The notes beneath the pieces are model-generated. The model ran no database searches. It was not told where the DNA came from and saw only the letters and a program-made list of their open reading frames with translations. Of a DNA stretch of 64,000 bases, positions 34,216 to 45,376 are shown in pieces. The stretch's first letter is position 1; every line of letters starts with the position of its first letter. Location of the stretch: the NCBI GenBank assembly GCA_030068145.1, contig JAPJBO010000470.1, forward strand, positions 62,001-126,000, in the 5' to 3' direction. A program made the translations under genes and the position numbers. Source of the DNA: Diplonema papillatum. Lineage: Eukaryota > Euglenozoa > Diplonemea > Diplonemida > Diplonemidae.

Positions 34216-35690
34216 CGGATTCTATATAACTGGATTACGACAAAGTGGATTCATAATCCGCTTTGTCGCGACAAACTGGATTATAATCCACTTTGTCGCG
34301 ACAAAGTGGATTATTAGTGGATTATAATCCAGTAATAATCCACTTTGTCGCTTTTGATAATCCACTTTGTCGCTTCTGGCAACTGGCATGAATTGTATGG
34401 GGGACCCTTTCACAAAAAGTTCCCCACAGGGAAAGTGACTATTTTGAGCTGTTTGCGTTCATTAAAACCATCAAAAATGAGTTTAGGTCCGTCTTTTAAC
34501 CGCGAAACGGCATGAGAATTTTTTGTGCCTCTCGTCCAACTTCGTCGCGGCTCAACACAAATTGTGTTGGAGGGACCCTTTCAAAAGATTTCCCCATTTC
34601 TTTGAGACTCTCAAACGTGAAAAATGGGCTGTCGCGCACGGGTCACGGGTACCTGGGGGCCTACCAGGGGACAAAGGGGACAAGACCACAGAGATATATG
34701 CAAGGTTCTGAATCCACATTTTCTTTCGTAAGAAGGGTGCCTTCGATTCGCAGGTGCGAGTACCGAATCCTTATTGTCGTCAACACGGTAACCAACTCTG
34801 CCATCTCGTTCACTTTGCAAGTTTCTTCCGTGTCTGAACATTAACTTGGCATCACTCTTTATCGCCTCTGATCAGCGGAATTGGAATGCTGGAATGGAAG
34901 TGCTGGAAGCAAAGGGCGGCAAACCCGAAAATGACTCCGATCAGTGTACTGTGAATGCCAGAATCTCCCCGGCGGCAAACGCGAGACTCTCCAGTTCGGT
35001 GCCAGTGAAGCCAATACGAGCGACCAACTGCTCTGTTTCCCGCATCTTTGTTCCTCGTTTGATTTAGCTGGTGGTACTTTGAAGTAGTTAGGCTCTCTCA
35101 CAATCTCTTGTTCAAACGTGCATATGTAGCCCCCATGGTCTCCCTGACCCCCCTCGGGAGGCCCCTGAGGTACCCAAAGGACCCCCTTGTGACCCCCCCA
35201 CAAATGCCCCATACGGGGCGACAAAGTGGATTAGGCGACAAAGTGGATTAGGCGACAAAGTGGATTAGGCGACAAAGTGGATTAGGCGACAAAGTGGATT
35301 AGGCGACAAAGTGGATTAGGCGACAAAGTGGATTAGGCGACAAAGTGGATTAGGCGACAAAGTGGATTAGGCGACAAAGTGGATTAGGCGACAAAGTGGA
35401 TTAGGCGACAAAGTGGATTAGGCGACAAAGTGGATTAGGCGACAAAGTGGATTGGGCGACAAAGTGGATTAGGCGACAAAGTGGATTAGGCGACAAAGTG
35501 GATTAGGCGACAAAGTGGATTAGGCGACAAAGTGGATTAGGCGACAAAGTGGATTAGGCGACAAAGTGGATTAGGCGACAAAGTGGATTAGGCGACAAAG
35601 TGGATTAGGCGACAAAGTGGATTGGCGACAAAGTGGATTGGCGACAAAGTGGATTATAATCCACTTTGTCGTAATCCAGTTATATTGTCG
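34216..35690. mobile_element. 1.5-kb inverted-repeat element built on GACAAAGTGGATTA
   Basis: The two ends are inverted copies: the left end (about 34224-34270) and the right end (about 35640-35685, reversed) share TATAACTGGATTACGACAAA followed by GTGGATT and ATAATCC. Short matches lie further out (GGG..AACGACAA). The left end carries further inverted copies, including an 18-bp-arm hairpin (34299-34316 with 34333-34350) whose loop is itself a 14-bp palindrome. The right end has a 30-bp perfect palindrome (35642-35671). Between them are about 0.85 kb without a coding frame and a 17-bp tandem array. No clear target-site duplication was found. It is most simply a non-autonomous DNA transposon, but see the findings for an origin-like reading. 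Confidence 0.65.
35217..35655. repeat. About 26 tandem copies of GCGACAAAGTGGATTAG
   Basis: A 17-bp unit runs for ~440 bp with almost no variation: one TTGG variant near 35450, and shortened units at the right edge. The core GACAAAGTGGATTA is the same as in the dyads at 34224-34350 and 35642-35671. Confidence 0.98.
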
Positions 35691-35724
35691 TTTTCCCAAT
35701 TAGAAAAAGGCTGCTTCGCTTTGT

Positions 35725-35850
35725 TTCGTGCAAACCGTATAGTCCGACTTTTTTTTCCCAACGACAGCAAGTGCCAGGCTAACCCACCCGAAGGCAGTGG
35801 CTCTCTTTAGAGAGGTTTTCTCCACCGGCGGAAGAGTTATTTGGGTTAGC
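35725..35850 (+). repeat. Diverged copy of a dispersed ~90-bp segment
   Basis: Matches 43013-43105: both have TTTCCC, CAACGACAG, AAGTG, CCCGAAGGCAG or TCCGAAGGCAG, then GGCGGAAG and a TTTGG stretch. In the second locus it directly follows the GTACAGATTGGTG module. Confidence 0.55.
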
Positions 35851-35861
35851 TTTTTTACGTT

Positions 35862-36068
35862 TACATAAGCGCCAGCTTGAAAGGAAATGCTCGACGATTG
35901 CTGCTAGGCGAAGAACCGAAGGAATCCCAAGCGCTGTAACTACCGAATCACGTGTTGAACGGACGTGAGGTCATGCGGGTCTACCCCTACACGACAAATC
36001 GCACAAACACAACAGGTCAAAGTCCTGAGAGAGAAAACAACACACGGTGGTGTAAGCGAAGAACAAAT
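35862..36068 (+). repeat. ~205-bp repeat with an inverted copy at 54668-54873
   Basis: Contains TCACGTGTTGAACGGACGTG, GCGGGTCTACCCCTACACGA and CACACGGTGGTGTAAGCG. The reverse complement occurs inside the inner hAT-like element at 54.7 kb with about 85-90% identity by eye. The copy here is not flanked by the hAT termini. Confidence 0.88.
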
Positions 36069-36150
36069 CAGATTGTGTTTGTATCGTATTTGCCCTACCT
36101 CTATATTTCCTCTCTTCCATTCGAAAGCAGCTACATGGAGTATTTTTTCC

Positions 36151-36204
36151 AGATTCTCTGATCAACCCCCGAAACACGCTGACGACGTCTTTTTGGCAAC
36201 CCCA
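36151..36204 (+). repeat. Copy 2 of the ~50-bp dispersed repeat
   Basis: Has TCTGATCAACCCCCGAAACA, CGCTGACGACGTC and TTTTT as in the copies at 5367 and 42657. Confidence 0.7.
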
Positions 36205-36671
36205 CGACATTGGAAGTACAAACGGAAGCCCTGGAGAAGCAACTCGGGGAAGCCAGGACAAGTTGGACAAGGAGGCCCCACTGGTCCCGCTGACCAGGGA
36301 TACAAGAATACGCATCCTCCACCACCATCTGTTTGCAACGTCCAAGGACAGGGGGCTTGGAATCCGGTGTGTTTGAAAGTCGACGCTTCATGTCGTTCGA
36401 TGCCTAACGACAATTGGGGGTTTTGTCTTTATATTTGAGTCAAAGCTTTTTGGGGCAGGGCACACTCATGGTACCTGAGCTGATCGCCACGCGGAGCGCC
36501 ACTTTCGGTTCCTTTGGTGCTTTTGTATATTTTCTTTTAGCGTTTATTGTGGTTTAAAGGTTCTCTTTTTGAGGGCTTAATTGTTCATATTACTCTGAAA
36601 CAGGGTATCTTTTTGCTGCATGCACCTTCTTGGTAGGCCGCCCTTGAGGTTGGGCACGTTTCTTTTTATTT
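36205..36671. other. Intergenic
   Basis: No recognisable gene or repeat. Confidence 0.4.
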
Positions 36672-36996
36672 TTTGCTGCTGTCCAGTGTCATGGAGTTGA
36701 CCGCACCTTCCTCCAACCGCCAGCATCATGTACTTGTTGCGACGCGGAACAAGTGCTGCCAGCACCGCTTGAGCAGGGCTGCATCCTCGTGTTGTAGCTG
36801 TGTTGTGTATAAGGCTTCGTGGGAGCCTGGTCAACCATCTCATCTCAATAGGCGCAAACTTTCTCGAGAGTGATTGGACAGTCGGGATGCCGGGGGCGGG
36901 TCTCCATGAAGAAGATAATAGTAAAGCAAGACCTGCCCCCTGCGCCTGCTGTCTCCGGCTGCTTCGGCATGGTACCTGGACAGCAGTAGTAGTATG
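36672..36996 (-). repeat. Copy B of the dispersed repeat (reverse of the K+ channel intron copy)
   Basis: The reverse complement matches 20421-20640 and 20725-20815. Shared stretches include GGCTTCGTGGGAGCC or its counterpart, AACTTTCTCGAGAGTGATTG, and GCCGGGGGCGGGTCTCCA. It ends abruptly in the foldback at 36971. Confidence 0.88.
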
Positions 36997-37034
36997 TGTC
37001 GTCTGCCACATACTACTACTGCTGTCCAGGTACC
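36971..37034. repeat. Perfect 28-bp-arm hairpin
   Basis: The left arm (36971-36998) begins GGTACCTGGACAGCAGTAGT. The right arm (37007-37034) is its exact reverse complement. The loop is the 8 bases TCGTCTGC. It sits at the broken end of repeat copy B. Confidence 0.98.
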
Positions 37035-40000
37035 AGGGAAAGCCTGCTACACGGGAGCCAAGCTTCACGTGTTCGGCGGTACTGCAGGGCCACGGGCCCA
37101 CGGGTCAAGTGGCTACCGATTTCCCAAACAAAAACATCAAGGCGTGGGGCTTGACGCTTGCGCGAACACAAGCTCGTCGAGACGGTCAGCCATAGGGCAG
37201 AGCGGACGGGGTTGTAGCACTGTGCTGCCTCGACCCAAGCCTTGCAAGCTGTGGTTGACCGTCACGTTCCTGGACCAGTAGCGGCTTTTTTCATTTATTT
37301 TTCCTTCTTTTCTTCTGCTGTCCATGGCAGGGTTCTATACGGCCTTCGAGCTCCCCTTGTTGGTGCTAAGGAAGTGGTTGTTGTTCAACGTTTTTTGTTG
37401 GACAAAAAACTCACGTCGGTAGCTCTGTTCATGTCAGGTTTTGTTTAATGCCAGTGCTTGCAGCGAAAATTCACGACATCCGGGACCAGCAGGCGAGCCT
37501 GCTGGCCCTGGACAAACTAGCCATGCTGTTTGGTGCACCCGATTGCCTCCTGAACAAGCCTGACCCCCGAAGGGACGACAACCTTGAATCGGAGAATTTT
37601 CTTTGCTTTCGCAGAAGTGGGTGTGGGCACCACTGCGAATCATGGCCTGTGAATCCCTGGTCCGTGGGGCAGTCCGTTGACAGGTGAGCGGTGCCACCAC
37701 CCATGGCGAGCTCTCGGATCAACCTGCGTCTGATGCAACTGTTGTATGAAATTACCAACGTACACTCCGGCTGCGCGCGCCTTCATTGCGAGGGTTGCTG
37801 CTGCGGCCGCCAGGGTGGCAACTGCGTCAGGTCGAGTCGCGAGCTCGGGGCTCTGTGATGGCTGAGCGCACCTAAGCGGGAATGCATCCTCCTGTGTTGT
37901 AGCCGTATTGTGCAGTCTATCGTCGCAGATTGTTGCTGTGTATCAAGTTTAAACTACTACTACTGTCCGACATGCTTGAGCGGTGGCCTCTGCAGCCGGG
38001 CCCAGTGCAAACTGCGGTAGGATAATAGACTGTTTCTTACTATACTATTATGACCGGCTTGCCGGGACTTTGTCAAGGTATGGCCGGCCAAATATGGCCA
38101 GGTGCATTTTGAAGTTGAATAGCCTTGCACCCTTTAGTTTTTGGTCCAGCATTTTTTCCTGAGCGTGAGAACTGCCGGGCGGGGCGGCGAGGGTGTACAG
38201 GCAGGAAACTGCCTTAGCCGGTTAGTTTGGTTTGTATGCTGGCACCAGGGGCTGTGGGAAAGTTTTCAAGCTGAACACTGTCGTGGCCTGTATGCTAGCA
38301 TCAAGGCTTCTTCGTATCGAGAAGAAAGGTGTTCGCAAGACTCCGTAAGTTAAAGGATGAACCCATGAGAGACTGGAGCTCCTCTATTTGTGGCCGTTGA
38401 CGGGCTGTCGGTAGTCTTCGACTTTCCTTCGTTTCCTGTCTTGGGTTCAATCCGTCCTTATTGTCGCTCTTGCTTCCCCGCCAGACGACGCCTTGTGTCA
38501 GGGGGTTGATCCCCCCTGTAACTCTTTGTGTTGCCTACAATTTTTTTTTTCCTTTCATTTTCAAGGGTGTTTCCCGGATACGCAGGGCCATGTCAGGCAC
38601 AGAAAAAAACCTCGCTGTGCGGAGCGAGTACACAGCCAGACCGACAGCCAGACGACACGTAAGGCTGATATCACCGTGAAGCCAAAGCTTCCGAGTCACT
38701 CTGCAGCCCAGAATAATGTCGGGCACTGCGGCTGATAAAATGTGAAACGCTACTTGAGCCGGGCGAACCTACTTTTCATTGCGTTTGCCTTCGTTTGTAT
38801 GTATACGCTGCAGAGTGTGTAACATTTCGCTATGAGTGCTCACTACGTCATTCTCACTGCGCGCACCGCTGTTTGCAACAGTTTGTTCGTGCGGAAATCT
38901 TATTGTCTACCGCACCGTCCTGCTCCTACAATTCACCTTGCCGTCAGGGTCCGGGGCATGGAAAGGGCAAGTTCCCTGGGCAACGATGCAGCGACGATTA
39001 GGTGGGTTCACGTGTTCAGAAACTGAGGGGGCTGGGTTGCTAGCCTTTCTGTACCGGCTGAAGTATCAAAAAAGTGTATAGATCATCCGAGAGTCTGTTT
39101 TCATCATCTGCAACCATTGGGTTGTGTTTTCCCCTATCTTCCCACATCCGCCTCCTGATTCTGCAAGAGATCCCGGGGGAATATTCTCCCGGATGGCTCG
39201 TTTTCCCCGGGAAAAAGAAACCCTCGTAAAGCTCACGTATCACCACGGGCGGCGGAACCTCCGGGCTTTTCGGATTTCGGATGCAGACAGACGAATTGTA
39301 GTTCGGGTTCCTGGCCTGGTGGTTTTGGGTTCAAAGCCGCCCTCAGCACCAGATGCGCTGAAATCCATAACGCTCCCTCGTTCCCTCTATCTTTCTCTTT
39401 CTATTCCAAACTATCTGACATGAAGCCCATTGTTCTCCATTGTTTCCCCCTTTTTTTATCCCTGCTCGTAGCTGCTGATGAAAGATTCCTTGTAAGCGCA
39501 CTAGAATTGGTCACAGGACCCACTTGCTAACACCGAGCCAAGCAGGCAAAACTCCTTCGAGCTCCCACTGACCGTGTCTGCAACACCTTTGGAAGGAGAG
39601 CGTTTCGAGAGTGCTGTTCATGCCTGTTTTTTGATTTTGAGTCCTTGGGTGACGTAGAAACGCTGATTGGGAGGTAGAGTTCGTTCGGGTCTGAAGCTGC
39701 TAGCTCTCGACCCTTGTTTTTCAGTCCGACGACTTGGTGTTGTCTTTGTTCCGGATGACGACTTGTGAGGCGCTTCTGACGGCGATCACCGTTTTTGGAT
39801 GTGAGACTTATGTAGGTAGGTACGTGGAGCCCTCGCAGTAGATATGTGCTCGGTAGGCACGTGGACCAAGTTGTAAAAATGGTACGTGTTCACAAGCAGC
39901 TGCAGGACTGTAGCTGCATGTGCGGTGCTGTATGTATGCTGAAGCCGTGAAGGAAAATCACACGTACTACCAGCTTCAAAGGACAGGCGTGGTGGGATGC

Positions 40001-40311
40001 TGACACTGACGTGTATCTTTGCCTGTGTCGACACGGCTTAACCCATCCGATCTCATTAATGGTGACGCGCCGTCAGGCCCTGCTAGAAGTCTGGTGAAGA
40101 TTCGCCAGCGGTAGCGTGCTTGATTCGGGGTGAAGAGTGAAGAGTGGTGTCGGCGAGTCTGTAGTTCGCTGTTCGTTCTTTTTTTGTCCCTGGTTTCGTG
40201 CCCATATCTTGAGGCATCCCTTTTACGGCCATCATCCGCCGATCGCTTTCGAGGTACGCAAGAAAAGCGATGGGATGCGCTACACGTGGCGGCTTTCAAA
40301 AACCCCTTTTG
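37035..40311. other. Intergenic with fragments of the dispersed repeat
   Basis: No gene. Short pieces related to copies B and D lie near 37678-37715 and 37867-37980 (GCATCCTCCTGTGTTGTAGC, TTTAAACTACTACTACTGTC). The rest is unremarkable. Confidence 0.45.
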
Positions 40312-40378
40312 AGACGCACTGCCAGAGTGGTTTGACCCAATGGTAGAGCATGTGTTTTGGTGTTTGCGGTCCGGTATC
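40312..40378 (+). repeat. tRNA-like sequence, possible SINE head
   Basis: Contains a box-A-like TTGACCCAATGGTAGAGCA and, ~30 bases later, a weak box-B-like GCGGTCCGGTATCC. The D-arm can pair, but the anticodon and T arms do not form, so it is not an intact tRNA. A tRNA-derived SINE head or tRNA pseudogene is possible. Confidence 0.25.
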
Positions 40379-40511
40379 CATCGGGGCGAGAGAGACAGAG
40401 AGAGAGAGAGGAACAATTTGGAGATGCAAGACCCGTCGCCGGCGAGTTATCAGTCGTGTTCGCCCTTCTCAGGACAAGCCGTGTACGGAATGCAGCGCGT
40501 GGAATCATGTG

Positions 40512-40550
40512 GTATCCCATGTGGGCGTGCAGGTTGGTGTCTTTCGGTCC
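40512..40550 (+). repeat. Copy of the GTACAGATTGGTGTCTTTCG module (diverged)
   Basis: Reads TGTGGGCGTGCAGGTTGGTG followed by TCTTTCGG. Relatives are at 42942-42994, 43822-43872 and 51094-51127, all on the plus strand. Confidence 0.65.
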
Positions 40551-42656
40551 CTCTCGATAGCAAAGAGGGATACCTGCCGACTAGCTCAGCATTCCCAAAC
40601 TGAGCGACTCGTGCTAGCAAGGAGTTAACCAACATGGCTCGTCGAGGAAATACGGGACTCTCACCCTCTGTGGATACCTCGACGCCAGTTGTGTCCCCAA
40701 GCAGCTTGCGCCACATTCCGGGTGCAAAACTAGCCACCGATTAAGCGCGGTTGATACGACAGATTTTGGCTGAAGTTGTTCACGGTCAGCCCCTTCCCGT
40801 GCCACTGCGTAGGGCGCAAGTCGTTCTGTCGGAGGCGCGCTGCGGACCGTGGACGTTCTGGGTAGCGGGCGGGTTCCTTTTTGCGGGAGAACGCCTTATT
40901 GCTTGAACACTGAAAAAGGGCTCCTCCAAAAGCAGAGCGAACCAATGTGGACGTGTCTTGAGTCTGCGCAAAAAGAAAAGGGGGGGGGGTCACGGGGCTT
41001 CGGCCTGTTTTTGAACTCTTTTGCAGATGAGTATACTAGCCATTTTCCATTTTCATGGGAAACTTTCACTTGACAACTTTTCGCACGGATGTGGGCTGAT
41101 ACAACTAGGGTGTGTGGCAAGCAGGCACAAGGGCAGGGCCCTTCTCCGGAATAACTATGCACCGAGTGTGGGATCAGGAAGGATGTGGTTTTGCGTTGCT
41201 GGAAAAGTCTTTTCCGGAACGTGGGGGATTTGACAAGAGGGTTTTCTTTCCGTATTCAGATTTTCCTTGCTTGCTTGCTGTCCTGCCTCATGGGTCCGCA
41301 AGTTGCGGTGCTTTGAGTGGGCTTTGTTGGTCATTAATACTTCTCGTGGAAACATGGGCTAGACTTCCACAGACATTTTCGCTGCACCCCACGCCCCCCT
41401 ACTTCTATTCTTTTTTGCAACCTAAAACTAACACAAGAAAGTCCGGGTGCAGTTTGTGCGCACTGCCGATGTGCCACCTCCTCCTATTCCCGGCTCGTAA
41501 CTAGAAAAGGCAACCTTTTTTAGAGTTAAAGTTTTTGCCGAATGTGTCTTTGGGTGTCTACTGACGCACCTTCTCGTGCTTTTGTTCGGATATCGCAGTG
41601 AATACACTTGATAAATTGCATTTCGACCTAATAATACACGTGATGGGGTGTTAGAAGTGGTGTGTACTGTAACCACAATGCAACACTTCCAAAGAAATGG
41701 CGCATTTTGTCTACCGACGGGGGTGTGGGGGTGCCGCCCTTCTCAAGATTCTTCGGCAGGTTCCTCAATGGGTCACAGGGGTGGGTGGTAGAAGTCAGAA
41801 CTGCACTGCGCCTCGAGGGAAGACAGTCAGAAACATCTTTTTTGTTAGTTACCGAGTAGGCTTTTCGCACCCTGGACGACCTCCGTCGGTAAAGGTTAAG
41901 TCAGATTCAATTTCGCAGTGTTTAAGTCTTCGTTTGTGTACTAACTGCCTACCCTTCCTATTTAACTTTGCACGCGGCTCTTCGTTGAGATTTTGACTCG
42001 ATTGGCTGGAGTTCAGTTCTTTTCTTGACCTTGCTTGAGTGAGACTGTTGGTGCAATTGTTTTATTTCGAGTGATTGCTTTTTGTACGTGTTGGTTTCGT
42101 TTCTGTTCACTTGATGTACACACTTAAACTGACTTGCGTTGCAGTACTGTCCCCTCCATTCAATTGTGGTGACCTCTCAGGGTGACCCTGCAAAGAACCC
42201 CTGCAAAGAACTGTTATCGGCCAACATTTTTTCGACGGGGCGTGAAGGGGGAGAGATCTTAGTTTAGTGCTTGGGCGGAATGGGGGGGAAATCTTCGTTG
42301 TGCCGCCACACCCCACAACGCGGCCGTCCGCCCGGTACCTTGTCACCTCGTCAGTCCTCCGGAATACGGAAGGATTCCAAAAAGAGGCCTGCCGTCCATA
42401 CACCCCCGTTTTGACATAGCCTCGTATGAAGCGCACAAGGACACATTATCGCAATCTAATGCAGGTTAAGACGCCCAACGACGAGTGTGCGATGTCAAAC
42501 CGGCCAGGTGGTTGACAGTGCTTCCCAGGCAAAGACGACGCTACGCAGCATGTACACGTTGCACCAAAAAGACAGGCGCTTCTTTTGTGCGTGCCGGTTG
42601 ATCGTGCGTGTTGATCGGTATCCAACTTGTATTTACCCTGAGTCATTTTCAGCAAG
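40551..42656. other. Intergenic
   Basis: No gene I can support and no structured repeat seen. Confidence 0.4.
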
Positions 42657-42707
42657 GAATTCTGATCAACCGCCAAAACACGCTGCCTGCGTCTTTTTAG
42701 CCTGCAG
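42657..42707 (+). repeat. Copy 3 of the ~50-bp dispersed repeat
   Basis: AATTCTGATCAACCGCCAAA followed by ACACGCTGCC, CGTC and a T-run, as at 5367 and 36151. Confidence 0.75.
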
Positions 42708-42941
42708 AATACATTGAAGGGCAACCCGCAAGATTGTTAACACTGAAAACGAACCCGTAGTGACAACTACTAGGCGCTTTGAAGTGTTGCAGATCGATGC
42801 ACCTCAAAATACAAATTCGTGCCGTGCTTTACAAAAAGTAGCAGATACTCGACATCAGGAACCCGGAAGGAGGCACGAATTGGACCTGCCCACGGAGGAC
42901 CTTCTTTTTTTGGGTTTCCGACGATGTGCGCCAGTCAGTCT

Positions 42942-43105
42942 GTTTTTGTGTTTCCGACGATCCCGTATGGGCGTACAGATTGGTGTCTTTCGACGTTTTC
43001 TTTTTTGTTTCCCCCAACGACAGGCAAGTGTCGCCCATCCGAAGGCAGCTGATACCTTCAGGCAGGCTTGGGTTTCCCTACCGGGCGGAAGTTGTTTGGT
43101 TATAG
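42942..43105 (+). repeat. Longest copy of the TTTCCGACGATCCC / GTACAGATTGGTG repeat
   Basis: Starts TTTTTGTGTTTCCGACGATC, continues CCGTATGGGCGTACAGATTG and ends in the ~90-bp segment shared with 35762-35850. A partial extra start lies at 42905. A second copy is at 43822-43872. Confidence 0.75.
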
Positions 43106-44286
43106 ACTTTCTTTTCTTAGTGTCTCGCTTCCGTTTTCTTGCGTCCCGTGAGTTTTTCACTCAGTCGGGCTATTGTTGGGAGACCCTGCGAGCTAACGGG
43201 AGTCCCGGAATCGCCTTTAAAGCCCATCCGGGCGAGTTACATACCTCCCGAATCGAGTGCCAGTATGGTTCGTGGCCAATACCCCTATACTATCAATAAA
43301 CAATACGACGGCCGGGACTCCGCTAGCTTTCGTTTCCGTGTGTCATTGGTGTTTGCATGACGAAAGAGTGTTTGCCGCAGCTGTGAGCGGGCGCACTTCA
43401 CTCCCTTTGCTTTTGCTCCCCCCATCCACCCCACCTCCTCAGGTCGACGAAAAACGTGGTTCTGATGTCTGTCGACGTCCTTTGTTGTCTGACGAAGCTT
43501 GCTTGTTTTTGGCCTTGTTTCTTATGCTCGGTGGACTCCTTGTGTTGGTGATGCGGAATTTTGTTGCACGTCTAAAGGTTCCGTTTCGCAGGAAGGTAAG
43601 TGCGATTGACCTTCGGCGAAAAAGGCTGTGCGTGTGTGTGAGTGTGCGTGTGCGAACACACACGCACACACACACACATACCATACGTTTCCAAGTGCGG
43701 AGACACAGTACATATGTATGTATGCATTGCACAGCGAGGAGATCGCAGATCGAAGAAGTGCGTAGTTTTGCATTTTGTGCCGTCGACAGTATACGTCGTT
43801 CTGATGTCTGGCAACTTTCTTTTTTGTGTTTCCGACGATCCCCAATGGGAGTACAGATTGGTGGTGCTTTTTTCTTTACGTGTTTGCTTGTCGACAACTG
43901 GTTTTGATTAGAGGTGCCAGTTAGATGTAAATCTAAAGCCGCCTGCGCCAAATCTTACCGAGCATGGAAATCCCTATTCAAGCGCAGGTTCCCCGTAAAG
44001 GCTGGGACATGCGCTTTTTAAAGGCTGGTAAGGTTATGTGTTGTCCCCACTCGCTCTAATGAGCAGCGGCCGCAAAGACTTGCCGTGGCACCTGTAGAAT
44101 GCATGGGTGGGGGGAATTGCAACAATGCTCAACACCGCACTAGTCCCATGTGCACCGTGTTTCGGTCCTTTGAGCCACGGACACACACGGCGGACCATCA
44201 GCGCGCAACCTGAGCGTCCACAGAGAGGACAGCGGTTCTGAGGTTTTCGGCTGGTAGTCGCTCGTCACAAAAGAGGGGAGAGATTC
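43106..44286. other. Intergenic with repeat modules and a CA/TG-rich stretch
   Basis: Holds a GTGCGTAGTTTTG module (43752-43780), a GTACAGATTGG module (43822-43872), and a GTGT...ACAC stretch at 43630-43680 that could fold on itself. No gene. Confidence 0.5.
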
Positions 44287-44304
44287 GGGGGGGGGGGGGG
44301 GGGG
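44287..44304. repeat. G18 homopolymer
   Basis: Eighteen consecutive G followed by A7, a few bases upstream of a GTGCGTAGTTTTG module at 44319-44344. Confidence 0.98.
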
Positions 44305-44344
44305 AAAAAAAGAAAACAGAAGCTGCGTAGTTTTGTTTTGTTCT

Positions 44345-44923
44345 TTTTCCTTGCTTGTGTTGCCGACGACAAATTATGCTGAGGTGTCGAAGGAGGTTTG
44401 CGCGGAGTTTTGTTGAAAACTGAGTGCGCGCTCAATTTGAGTTCAAATAAGAAATAAGGGGCCCAAGTTCCTAGCGTACGAAGATGAGTTCATTGTCTTT
44501 GAGGATTCATTCGTAGCAATAGAATGTAAACTCGAAAGAGAACGCTTGCAGCGTAAGGAGGAGATGCGCCTTATGATCATGCACACTCACTAACAGGTAG
44601 CCCATCCCTGGCACGTTCAAACAAACACCGCGCCTATTCTGGTTTCCCAGCTCTATTTGTACCAGTTTAGCCGTCAGTGCCGCCAGCTTCGTGCGGGCTT
44701 CTAGGCTCATCAGATTCATAGGAGCGAGCATGCCCCAGCCTGAAAGAGAGGCAGCAAGGCCTCCGAGTTGTACACTATGCCACCGGCCTGCGTTCCGCGC
44801 GACGGAAGGCCAGGCAGGGGCGGCGGGTAGGTGAGCGTGGAGTGAAGATAGACTTCTTTTTTAGAGTAAACATTTTTTTTTTCTTTGCGTGGTGCCGTCG
44901 ATGCTAGAGTACGATCGGCTTCG

Positions 44924-44961
<38 letters not shown>

Positions 44962-45302
44962 CCCGCACATTTGTGGTTTGCTAGAACTGTTTGTATCGCT
45001 TTTTTTGGAGTAACACGTGTGCCAGGGTTTCAGAGGTTCCAGGGATTTGCAGATATTGACCGTTTTGTGGGGGGTGGTTCTGAGGCGGTTTGGCCGGCGC
45101 TTTCGTTTCGGTGGCTCGGAGCTGACACACCTCCGCAACTTTGTCCAAAAGTAACCGCGGCTTGTATCACATGGGTCTGCCCTCCAGCGCCCCAGGCGCC
45201 TGCGCGCGACCACCCCCCATCTACCTTTCCTGGAAACGCTGTGTTTTGCGTTTTTCCGACAATAATGTCAATTTCTTTTTATTTTTCCCCCGGTCAACCC
45301 CA
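44345..45302. other. Intergenic with a (TA)n microsatellite
   Basis: A TA run occupies 44927-44955. Nothing else is supportable. Confidence 0.6.
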
Positions 45303-45376
45303 GTTTGCAGATTTTAGACCGTTGGTCTAAATCTGCAACGTAAACGAATCCCCTGACGTGAGTGCTCACGTCAGGG
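45303..45376. repeat. Two adjacent long hairpins
   Basis: The first hairpin spans 45303-45338, with TTGCAGATTTTAGACC facing GGTCTAAATCTGCAA (one unpaired base). The second has 12-bp perfect arms, CCCTGACGTGAG and CTCACGTCAGGG (45351-45362, 45365-45376), separated by TG. Confidence 0.95.

Noticed and set aside
35217-35655. CRISPR-like or telomere-like array
   Set aside because: No spacers. The 17-bp unit does not match known telomere repeats and the array is internal with dyads.
35795-36284. hAT-type end CAGTG at 35795
   Set aside because: The flanking sequence GAAGGCAG continues into the related copy at 43.0 kb without the end, and no paired terminus or 8-bp duplication was found.
38380-38460. 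GGGTTCAATCC resembling a tRNA T-loop
   Set aside because: No complete cloverleaf can be formed upstream.
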